7,779 bases of DNA from an uncultured Verrucomicrobiales bacterium (GTDB lineage Bacteria > Verrucomicrobiota > Verrucomicrobiia > Verrucomicrobiales > Akkermansiaceae), in the NCBI GenBank assembly GCA_937916135.1, contig CALFTQ010000037.1:1-7779 (forward strand). The letters run 5' to 3'. The notes under the pieces are model-generated. The model did no database searches, had not been told where the DNA came from, and saw nothing but the letters and a program-made list of their open reading frames with translations. Position 1 is the first letter of the stretch. Every line of letters starts with the position of its first letter. This document shows, in pieces, positions 1 to 5,633 of this stretch. A program made the position numbers and the translations under genes.

Positions 1-445
1 CACCGTGGCCCGCCTGGCGGCGGACTGCCCCACCATCGTGGCTATCAAGGAAGCCGGCGGCAGCGTGGAGCGCGTGAACCAGCTGGTGCAGGCCCTGCCC
101 GCCGATTTCGCCGTGCTGAGCGGTGATGACGGCCTCACCGTGCCCTTCATTTCCTGTGGTGCCGTGGGTCTGGTCTCCGTGACCTCCAACGTGGCCCCCG
201 CCGAAATGAAGGCCCTGGTGGATGCCGCCATGAGCGGCGATGGCAAGAAGGCTCTCGAACTGCAGAAGAAGTATTACCCGCTGATGAAGGGGCTCATGTC
301 GCTGGATGTGAACCCGGTTCCCGTGAAGGCCGCCCTGGCCTTGCGCGGCGATATCGGCTGGGATATCCGCCTGCCCCTGGTGCCGCTGGCTGCTGAGAAG
401 CACGCTAAGCTGGCCGACCTGCTCAAGAGCTTCAACCTGATGTAA
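1..445 (+). CDS. dapA: 4-hydroxy-tetrahydrodipicolinate synthase, 3' part
   Basis: This is the C-terminal half of DapA, which condenses pyruvate with aspartate semialdehyde in the first committed step of diaminopimelate and lysine synthesis in the cytoplasm. The reading frame (codons from base 2) is already open at the left edge, so the start lies outside the window. The GTG at base 5 is internal. The segment AIKEAGG carries the lysine (bases 47-49) that forms the Schiff base with pyruvate in this family. It is followed by the typical LSGDDGLTVPF stretch and the GAVGLVSVTSNVAP stretch, matching the family's GDD and GxxGxISVxANVxP signatures. About 147 residues are visible of a usual 290 or so. 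The TAA stop (443-445) is followed directly by the dapB ATG, so the two are surely co-transcribed. The identification is firm; only the missing N-terminus cannot be judged. Confidence 0.95.
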   Translation, partial: TVARLAADCPTIVAIKEAGGSVERVNQLVQALPADFAVLSGDDGLTVPFISCGAVGLVSVTSNVAPAEMKALVDAAMSGDGKKALELQKKYYPLMKGLMSLDVNPVPVKAALALRGDIGWDIRLPLVPLAAEKHAKLADLLKSFNLM

Positions 446-1189
446 ATGACCGCCATGCTGAAGATTCTCGTAACCGGTATTTCCGGCCGCATGGGCCAGA
501 CCGTGAAGCAGGCCGTGGAGCTGAATGAAGGCACCGAAATGGCCGCCACGCACGATGTGGGCCAGGACATTGCCGCTGCTATGAGCGCTGCCGACTGCGC
601 CATCGACTTCTCCTTCCACGGTTTCACCCCGGAGCTGCTGGCCACCGCCGTGGCGCAGAACAAGCCGCTGGTCATCGGCACCACCGGCCACACCGATGAG
701 GAGCGCACCGCCATTGCCGAGGCTGCGAAGCAGATTCCCATCGTGTTCGCTTCCAACTACTCCGTGGGCGTGAACACCCTCTTCTGGCTCACCCGCAAAG
801 CCACCCGCATCCTGAAGGATTACGATATCGAAATCATCGAGATGCACCACCACCACAAGCTCGATGCCCCCAGCGGCACCGCCCGCACCCTGGCCGAGGT
901 GGTTTGCGAGGAAACCGGCATGAGCTACGACAAGGACGTGATGCACGGCCGTGAAGGGCTCGTGGGTGCCCGCCCGCAGCGCCAGATCGGCATGCACTCC
1001 ATGCGCGGCGGCGATGTGGTGGGCGACCACACCGTGATGTATGCCACGGATGGCGAGCGCGTGGAGCTCACGCACAAGGCCTCCAGCCGCATGACCTTTG
1101 CCGGCGGCGCTGTGCGCGCAGCCCTGTGGCTGGCGGATAAGCCCGCCGGGCTCTACAACATGCAGGACGTGCTGGGTTTCACTGATTGA
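446..1189 (+). CDS. dapB: 4-hydroxy-tetrahydrodipicolinate reductase
   Basis: DapB reduces the DapA product with NAD(P)H to tetrahydrodipicolinate. The 247-residue protein has the usual family length. The nucleotide-binding loop GISGRMG has glycines at 11, 14 and 17. The substrate site E-M-H-H-H-H-K (132-138), followed by LDAPSGTA (139-146), holds the histidine and lysine known to act in catalysis. The C-terminal block GDHTVMYATDGERVELTHKASSR and the closing GLYNMQDVLGF are also classic. I chose the ATG that directly follows the dapA stop. The ATG nine bases later (455) would begin exactly at the Rossmann strand, MLKILVTG, and is an equally likely start. No Shine-Dalgarno site precedes either. 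Tight coupling to dapA puts two successive steps of one pathway in one transcript. Confidence 0.97.
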   Translation: MTAMLKILVTGISGRMGQTVKQAVELNEGTEMAATHDVGQDIAAAMSAADCAIDFSFHGFTPELLATAVAQNKPLVIGTTGHTDEERTAIAEAAKQIPIVFASNYSVGVNTLFWLTRKATRILKDYDIEIIEMHHHHKLDAPSGTARTLAEVVCEETGMSYDKDVMHGREGLVGARPQRQIGMHSMRGGDVVGDHTVMYATDGERVELTHKASSRMTFAGGAVRAALWLADKPAGLYNMQDVLGFTD

Positions 1190-1197
1190 TTGGACTC

Positions 1198-1704
1198 ATG
1201 GCTGCCCCTGCAACCATGCGCCGCTGTGTCTTTGCCTTGGGCTCCAACCTGGGGGACCGGCTGGCTATGCTCGAATCTGCCTGCGATTACCTGGCCGATG
1301 TCTTCGGCGGCTTGCGGCTCTCGCAGGTGTACGAAACGGAGCCCGTGGGCTGCCCCGCGGGTTCACCGAGCTACCTGAACGCCTGCGTGGAGGTGGAAAC
1401 CGACATGCCGGCGGAGGAGATACTGGAGCTCTGCCTGCGCATTGAGCAGGAACTGGGCCGCACCCGCAGCGGGGTCTACGGCGAGCCCCGCCCCTGCGAT
1501 ATCGACCTCATCTGCTGCGGCAGCGAAACCGCCACCACCCCGCAGCTTACCCTGCCCCACCCCCGGGCACACCTGCGCGAGTTCGTGCTGCGCCCGCTCT
1601 GCGATCTGGATGCGCAGCTCGTGCTGCCCGGGCAGACCCGAACCGTGGGCCAGCTGCTGGCGGAGCTGCCCGCCGGCCCGGCGGTCACGGCTTACCCCCT
1701 TTGA
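1198..1704 (+). CDS. folK: 2-amino-4-hydroxy-6-hydroxymethyldihydropteridine pyrophosphokinase
   Basis: HPPK transfers pyrophosphate from ATP to 6-hydroxymethyl-dihydropterin, the step before dihydropteroate synthase in folate synthesis. The N-terminal ALGSNLGDR (13-21) is the family hallmark. YETEPVG and SYLN follow, then LGRTRSGVYGEPRPCDIDLI. In the last of these, the two aspartates of DID (101 and 103) are the magnesium ligands. LPHPRAHLREFVLRPL completes the signature. I start at ATG 1198, giving 168 residues. TTG 1186 would overlap the dapB stop, and ATG 1216 (MRRCVFALGSN) would match many homologues even better, so the start is open among these. No Shine-Dalgarno site is evident. It begins 8 bases after dapB. 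Folate synthesis is functionally linked to the next gene, since PanB needs methylene-tetrahydrofolate. Confidence 0.95.
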   Translation: MAAPATMRRCVFALGSNLGDRLAMLESACDYLADVFGGLRLSQVYETEPVGCPAGSPSYLNACVEVETDMPAEEILELCLRIEQELGRTRSGVYGEPRPCDIDLICCGSETATTPQLTLPHPRAHLREFVLRPLCDLDAQLVLPGQTRTVGQLLAELPAGPAVTAYPL

Positions 1705-1720
1705 TTGACACTATTCTGAC

Positions 1721-2494
1721 ATGACAACGTCTGAAAAGATTGCCGCCATAACGGCCAAGATGGGCAAGGAGCCCATTTCCGAGCTCACCGCCTACGATTA
1801 CCCCACCGCCCGCATGGTGGATGAAGCCGGCTTCGATATGATTCTGGTGGGCGATTCCCTGGGCATGACCATGCTGGGATTCCCGGACACCACCCACGTG
1901 ACCCTGGCCCACATGCTGCACCACGGCGAATGCGTGGCCCGCGCAGCGAAGAACGCCCTCGTCATCCTCGATATGCCCATCGGCACCTTTGACACCCCCG
2001 AACTGGCCGTAGAGAACGCCCGCAAACTCATGAGCACCGGGGTGGATGCCGTGAAACTCGAAGGCGGCGTGAGCAAGGAAGCCGAAATCCGCGCCATCGT
2101 GCAGGCCGGCATCCCCGTGCAGGCGCACATCGGCCTACTGCCCCAGAAAGTCAAGGAAGAAGGCGGCTACAAGATGAAAGGCAAGACCGAGGCCGAGGCC
2201 GAGGCCCTCATGGCTGATTTGCAGGCCGTGACCCGCGCCGGGGCCTTCTCCGTGGTCATCGAATGCACGCGCCACAGCGTGGCCGCAGCCCTCACCGCCG
2301 CCAGCAGCATCCCGACCATCGGTATCGGCTCCGGCCACGGCACCTGCCACGGCGAGGTGAGCGTCTTCCACGACCTCGTGGGCGGCTTCCCCTGGTTCAT
2401 CCCCAGCTTCATCACCCCCAAGGCCAATATCTCCGCCGAAATCATCCGCGGCATCACCGAGTGGAAGAACGAGCTCAAAGCCCCGCAGGGCTGA
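1721..2494 (+). CDS. panB: 3-methyl-2-oxobutanoate hydroxymethyltransferase
   Basis: PanB moves a hydroxymethyl group from 5,10-methylene-tetrahydrofolate onto alpha-ketoisovalerate to make ketopantoate, the first step to pantothenate and coenzyme A. The 257 residues fit the family. TAYDYPTA (23-30), GDSLGM with metal ligand D45, HMLHHG, DMPIG with D84, KLEGG (113-117), AHIGLLPQ and the catalytic glutamate of VVIEC (E182) are all in place. The segment IGSGHGTCHGEV near residue 200 differs from the common GIGAGxxxDGQV, having histidine where aspartate is usual. The tail GGFPWFIPSFITPKANIS is also of an unusual type, so this is a divergent but apparently intact member. It starts 16 bases after folK, without a visible Shine-Dalgarno site, and ends three bases from the stop of the converging gene. 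Confidence 0.96.
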   Translation: MTTSEKIAAITAKMGKEPISELTAYDYPTARMVDEAGFDMILVGDSLGMTMLGFPDTTHVTLAHMLHHGECVARAAKNALVILDMPIGTFDTPELAVENARKLMSTGVDAVKLEGGVSKEAEIRAIVQAGIPVQAHIGLLPQKVKEEGGYKMKGKTEAEAEALMADLQAVTRAGAFSVVIECTRHSVAAALTAASSIPTIGIGSGHGTCHGEVSVFHDLVGGFPWFIPSFITPKANISAEIIRGITEWKNELKAPQG

Positions 2495-2514
2495 TTCTCA
2501 ACGGGGCAGATTTT
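2480..2514. terminator. possible terminator at the panB convergent junction
   Basis: GCCCCG (2480-2485) pairs with CGGGGC (2502-2507) around a 16-base loop, followed on the + strand by AGATTTT. It spans both converging stop codons, so it could end the dap-fol-pan transcript. The stem is short (6 pairs) and the T run is interrupted, so this is only a candidate. Its left arm context, AAAGCCCCGCAGG, is identical to that of the terminator behind the tRNA. Confidence 0.35.
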
Positions 2515-2938
2515 CTGCACTCAGGGCGCGCTGCTCAAACCAGCGCGCCTTTGCTTCGCTCGGGGGCAGTTGCAATGCGCCCAACGAGCCGGAGCGATAC
2601 GCCGCCGCCAGGGCCGCACAGGCCGCTGGCTGCCCGGCCAGCGCACGGCGGTGCAGCACCACAGCATCGGCGTATGCCTGCGCGTGGGCTGCCAGGGACA
2701 TGCCGGGATTCTTCTCCTGCAGCCAGGCCAGGAGCAGCACGCGCGCCTGCTCCGCATCCTCTGCCAGCATGGCATGCTGCCACGAATCTGCCGCAGCGGC
2801 AGAAGCCGGAGCCGCCCCCGTCTTCACCTCCTGCCAGATGCGTGAAAACTCCGCCTGGTCAAGTGTAACCGGCTCTGTGCCATCCAGCAGAGAGGCAGCG
2901 GCTACAGGAGCCAGCAGGAAAGGCAGCAGAGCCTTCAT
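2498..2938 (-). CDS. small secreted protein with one Sel1-like repeat
   Basis: A protein of 146 residues with a signal peptide: MKALLPF, a hydrophobic stretch to about residue 15, and a likely cut after VAAA. There is no lipobox cysteine. Residues 102-139 read G-x-P-A-A-x-A-A-L-A-A-A-Y-R-S-G-S-L-G and then P-S-E-A-K-A-R-W-F-E-Q-R-A. This matches the spacing of a Sel1-like (TPR-type) repeat, a helix pair that binds other proteins. The rest is alanine-rich and probably helical. The ATG overlaps the TGA of the upstream gene by one base (TGATG), so translation is probably coupled. A GTG one codon upstream is possible but less likely. Location outside the cytoplasmic membrane is inferred; the precise role is unknown. 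The stop lies three bases from the panB stop. Confidence 0.8.
   Translation of the reverse strand: MKALLPFLLAPVAAASLLDGTEPVTLDQAEFSRIWQEVKTGAAPASAAAADSWQHAMLAEDAEQARVLLLAWLQEKNPGMSLAAHAQAYADAVVLHRRALAGQPAACAALAAAYRSGSLGALQLPPSEAKARWFEQRALSAENLPR
2525..2549. terminator. perfect 9-bp GC hairpin, possible panB terminator
   Basis: GGCGCGCTG (2525-2533) and CAGCGCGCC (2541-2549) are perfect inverted repeats around a 7-base loop, followed on the + strand by TTTGCTT. It lies 31 bases after the panB stop, inside the 3' end of the opposite-strand gene, where it encodes part of ARWFEQRAL. It could stop readthrough from panB, but the T tract is poor and the codons alone may explain it. Confidence 0.35.
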
Positions 2939-3378
2939 CACTTCAGCAGGTTGGCAGAGCGGCGGGCAAAGTGGTGAGTCATCACCGTCCAGAGCTCCTG
3001 CAGGTTCTCCTCCTCAAAATAGGGTTCCTTCTTCAAATCCCACATAACGGCGCTCACTCGGTTCTGCGCACGGGCTAGTTCCTCCAGCTGCGCATCCGTA
3101 CCGCCCAGGATGGGACGCAGCAGAGAAAACTTGTGCATGAGCTTCGCCTTGACCGTCTTGGCACTCTTGGCATCGGAAATCGTTTTCAGCATCTTTTCTG
3201 CCTCTGTCAGGGCCGCAATCTCAGCCGTAAAGGCTCGCCCCAGATTGGCTGTGGAAACTGTTTTTTCCTTCTTTGAACCGCGTTCCTCTTCTTCCTCATC
3301 ATCTTTTGCGAAAACGGGGGCGGGAGCCATCAGGGAAAGGGCTGTAACGAGAGATAGAAACAGAAAAATCTTACGCAT
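2938..3378 (-). CDS. small secreted protein with acidic linker, function unknown
   Basis: I do not recognise this 146-residue protein. It begins MRKIF, has a hydrophobic core and a standard signal-peptidase site after PVFA (residue 24). The mature protein starts with an acidic run, KDDEEEEE, followed at once by a basic patch RGSKKEK. The remaining roughly 105 residues look all-helical (LGRAFTAEIAALTEAEKMLKT and LEELARAQNRVSAVMWDL), with no cysteines. The frame is open upstream to a GTG/ATG near 3444, but that longer version would read through the promoter and G tract and bury the signal peptide, so I start at ATG 3378. No Shine-Dalgarno site is visible. It is the first gene of a two-gene unit with the Sel1-like protein, suggesting that the two work together in the envelope. 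Confidence 0.78.
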   Translation of the reverse strand: MRKIFLFLSLVTALSLMAPAPVFAKDDEEEEERGSKKEKTVSTANLGRAFTAEIAALTEAEKMLKTISDAKSAKTVKAKLMHKFSLLRPILGGTDAQLEELARAQNRVSAVMWDLKKEPYFEEENLQELWTVMTHHFARRSANLLK

Positions 3379-3402
3379 AGCGAAAACTACAGGTTCGGGT
3401 GA

Positions 3403-3432
3403 AGAATAACACATTCCCCCCCCCCTTGTCAA
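3403..3432 (-). promoter_or_regulatory. sigma70-type promoter with G10 spacer for the secreted-protein pair
   Basis: Read on the - strand, a perfect TTGACA (3432-3427) is followed by an 18-base spacer and TATTCT (3408-3403), preceded by the extended -10 element TG-T. Transcription should begin near 3396, giving a leader of about 18 bases before the ATG at 3378. The spacer contains ten consecutive G. Confidence 0.65.
3416..3425. repeat. homopolymer tract, C10 on + strand (G10 on - strand)
   Basis: Ten identical bases lie exactly between the -35 and -10 boxes of the - strand promoter. Tracts of this length are prone to slippage during replication, and each gain or loss would change the promoter spacer from its present 18 bases. 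Confidence 0.95.
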
Positions 3433-3705
3433 ACGGTAAACCACCGCCTCGACACATGAGACTCAAAGATTTTGTAAGGGATTGAAACATCAACAGCATT
3501 TGAAGAAGCCCCCCACTCGCTTGAAAAATTGGAATATGTCGAGCCTCAAGTGAAATTCTCTGCGAGCTGCGGGGGGCTCGCTTCCGACGCAGGAGGCAGC
3601 CGATACACTTTTTACTGATTATCAATACTGACAACATGTAGGAACATTCTATTTTTCTGTAAAAAACAGAGAGAATTCAGCCTGCGGAGAAAGCACAGGG
3701 CAGAC
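3433..3705. other. divergent intergenic region with structured segment
   Basis: This gene-free stretch is clearly less GC-rich than its surroundings and lies between two diverging promoters. Its main structure is an imperfect hairpin, 3507-3578: AGCCCCCC pairs with GGGGGGCT (8 pairs), then CTCGC (3516-3520) with GCGAG (3562-3566), then TTGA (3521-3524) with TCAA (3546-3549). An upstream element, CTCGACACAT (3448-3457), can pair with ATATGTCGAG (3534-3543) in the loop, nine of ten positions. Further right are a 9-base palindrome TGATTATCA (3616-3624), the direct repeat TACTGA (3613 and 3626) and a weak hairpin around 3652-3675. I see no convincing coding frame. It could hold a small RNA or operator sites; neither is proven. 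Confidence 0.5.
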
Positions 3706-3734
3706 TTGGCAAAGAATGGCACTTATGCTAGAAT
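3706..3734 (+). promoter_or_regulatory. promoter of the recQ-type gene, near-leaderless
   Basis: TTGGCA (3706-3711), a 17-base spacer and TAGAAT (3729-3734) form a good sigma70-type promoter. The expected start of transcription, about 3741, is only three bases before the ATG at 3744, so the message would have almost no leader. Confidence 0.6.
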
Positions 3735-3743
3735 AGCGGTGTT

Positions 3744-5603
3744 ATGGAGTTCACCGCAGAGTCAGAAGCACGCGTGTTGGCGCAATTCGGCAAGAAAGAA
3801 CTGCGAACCGGGCAGCGGCAGCTGATTGAGCTGGTGCTGGCGGGGCAGAATGCCCTGGGAGTGCTGCCCACCGGGCATGGCAAGAGCCTGTGCTACCAGG
3901 CAGCAGCGGTGCTGCTGGGCGGCACCACGCTGGTGGTTTCGCCGCTCATCGCGCTCATGCGCGACCAGTGCGAGGCCCTGCGTGCCCTGGGTATCTCTGC
4001 CGCGCGCTTTGATTCCACGCTGGAACCGGAGGAGCGAGGGCGCGTGCTGACCGATTTGCGCAACGGGGTGCTCCGCATCCTCTTCGTGGCACCGGAATCC
4101 GTGGAAAACCGAGAGCTGAGGCAGACACTGGCCGCAGCCACCCTCTCCCTGCTGGTGGTGGATGAAGCCCACTGCGTCTCCGAATGGGGACACAGCTTCC
4201 GGCCGGACTACCTGAAGCTCCCCGCCCTGCAAGCGCAGCTGCGCCCACATGCCACCCTGGCCCTCACCGCCACCGCCACCCCGCGCGTACAGCAGGATCT
4301 CGGCCAGGCCTTCGGCATACCCGCGCAGAACCGTATCGTCCTGCCCCCCTACCGTCCGAACATCACCCGCATCTGCCGGCCGGTGCAGGAGCGCATGCCC
4401 GCCCTGCTCGATTTCCTGGGCAGCGCCGGCAATCTCCCGGCCATCGTCTACTGCCGCACCCGCAAGGAAACCGAATGGCTGGCCGGCGAACTGAGCCGCC
4501 AGGGCCACCCCGCCGCCCACTATCACGCAGGGCTCCCGGCAGACCAGCGCGAGAGCCTGCAGGATGCCTTCCTGCGCAACGAAATCACCGTGCTGGTGGC
4601 CACCATCGCCTTCGGCATGGGGATTGATAAGCCGGATGTACGCGCCGTGGTACACTGGAGCACCCCATCCTCCCCGGAGGCCTACCTGCAGGAATCCGGA
4701 CGCGCCGGGCGCGATGGTGCGCCCTGCACCAGCCTCATCCTGCTGCATGCACCGGATTTAGTGGAAGCCCGCAACCGCATCCTCGCCGCCGAGCCGGATG
4801 CCGAGGGCGTGCTGCGCTGCGTGCGCTGGCTCATCCCTACCGGGCAACGCGTCGTCTCCCTCTGGGAACTGGGTACCGGCTGCGACGTGCCGGATGATGT
4901 GCCCACCCGCGCCCTCATGGCCATGGAAGAAAGCGTGCGCATCGAAAGCAAAGGCAGCAAATACTACAAGGTGAAGCCCCTCTACCCCCTCAGCACCATC
5001 ACCGATGGCCGCAATGCCGCCGAGTGTGCCCGCCTCCGCTGGCTGGATTCCCACCGCGAAGGCGAGGTGGAAGACGCAGCCCTCGCCTGGGGATGCACCT
5101 TTGCCGAGGCCGTGGAATACCTCTACGAATGCGAAGCCGCCGGCGAATGGAAGCTCACCATGCGCCAGCAGGCCCTCTGCCTGCAGCAGGTGCCCGGAGC
5201 CCCCGTGCCGGATGCCCGAAGCGTGGCCGCCGGGCTCAGCGCCTCCTTCACCCGCCGCCGCGAGGCCGACCTGGCCCGCCAGCAGGCCATCGTAGATATG
5301 CTGCTGGCTCCCACCTGCCTGAATGATGCACTGGAGCAATACTTTGTGGAGGCTCCCCGCCCCGCCTGCGGCCACTGCACCGCCTGCCTCGGACTCACCG
5401 CCCCCTTGCCCCCGGCCCCGGAGCTGCCGCCCTACTCCCCGTCCGACTTCTGCACGCCGGAAAAGCCCATGCCGGAGTTCGACCGCCCCGCCCAGCGCCG
5501 CCGCTTCCTGCTGGGGCTGCTCAGCCCGGGGCTCATGGCCCGGCGTCTCTGGGCCCACCCCGCCTACGCCACCGCCACCGGCCACCCCTGGGAAACACTG
5601 TAA
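3744..5603 (+). CDS. recQ: RecQ-family ATP-dependent DNA helicase, RqlH-like layout
   Basis: A 619-residue 3'-5' DNA helicase for repair and recombination. Core motifs: F15, R21 and Q24 of motif 0; Walker A LPTGHGKS (41-48); SPLIALMRDQ (66-75); DEAH (140-143) followed by the RecQ-specific aromatic-rich loop CVSEWGHSFRPDY; TATAT (175-179); FGMGIDKPDVR; and QESGRAGRDG (316-325) with the arginine finger. The C-terminal half departs from E. coli RecQ. The four zinc-ligand cysteines (525, 542, 545, 548; pattern C-x16-C-x2-C-x2-C) lie some 190 residues beyond the core instead of right behind it, and no HRDC domain follows. The last 70 residues are proline-rich and end in RRRFLLGLLSPGLMARRLWAHP, a tail I recall from RecQ-like proteins of the RqlH type. 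The symbol marks the family, not orthology. The start is set by the promoter only ten bases upstream. Confidence 0.93.
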   Translation: MEFTAESEARVLAQFGKKELRTGQRQLIELVLAGQNALGVLPTGHGKSLCYQAAAVLLGGTTLVVSPLIALMRDQCEALRALGISAARFDSTLEPEERGRVLTDLRNGVLRILFVAPESVENRELRQTLAAATLSLLVVDEAHCVSEWGHSFRPDYLKLPALQAQLRPHATLALTATATPRVQQDLGQAFGIPAQNRIVLPPYRPNITRICRPVQERMPALLDFLGSAGNLPAIVYCRTRKETEWLAGELSRQGHPAAHYHAGLPADQRESLQDAFLRNEITVLVATIAFGMGIDKPDVRAVVHWSTPSSPEAYLQESGRAGRDGAPCTSLILLHAPDLVEARNRILAAEPDAEGVLRCVRWLIPTGQRVVSLWELGTGCDVPDDVPTRALMAMEESVRIESKGSKYYKVKPLYPLSTITDGRNAAECARLRWLDSHREGEVEDAALAWGCTFAEAVEYLYECEAAGEWKLTMRQQALCLQQVPGAPVPDARSVAAGLSASFTRRREADLARQQAIVDMLLAPTCLNDALEQYFVEAPRPACGHCTACLGLTAPLPPAPELPPYSPSDFCTPEKPMPEFDRPAQRRRFLLGLLSPGLMARRLWAHPAYATATGHPWETL

Positions 5604-5605
5604 AA

Positions 5606-5633
5606 GTGAATAGTGTATAAGGAATAGTGAATA
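5606..5633. repeat. 7-base tandem repeat, four units
   Basis: Four head-to-tail heptamers: GTGAATA, GTGTATA, AGGAATA, GTGAATA. The first and last are identical; the middle ones differ by one and two bases. The array begins two bases after the recQ stop, is AT-rich in a GC-rich setting, and its last unit supplies the GTG start of the next gene. AGTGAATA-type repeats between genes are, from memory, common in some gut bacteria. Confidence 0.75.

Noticed and set aside
1705..1710. TTGACA directly before panB
   Set aside because: A perfect -35 hexamer, but the -10 position falls within the panB coding sequence and shows no TATAAT-like match; panB is better explained as part of the operon.
2263..2868. 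Frame of 201 residues on + strand after panB
   Set aside because: Its arginine-, proline- and histidine-rich product is the shadow of panB and of the opposite Sel1-like gene.
2938..3444. Longer version of the secreted protein starting near 3444
   Set aside because: The extra 22 residues are encoded by the -35/-10 region and the G tract and would hide a textbook signal peptide.
3461..3489. CRISPR-like sequence ending in GGGATTGAAAC
   Set aside because: It resembles the end of some type I/III repeats, but there is only one copy, no second repeat at spacer distance, and no cas gene in the window.
3590..3600. AGGAGG-like ribosome site in the intergenic region
   Set aside because: GGAGG occurs near 3592, but no start codon follows at a suitable distance with an open frame of any length.
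3371..3637. Frame of 88 residues on - strand across the divergent region
   Set aside because: It runs through the promoter, G tract and hairpin and ends inside the start of the secreted-protein gene; no protein-like pattern or start signal.
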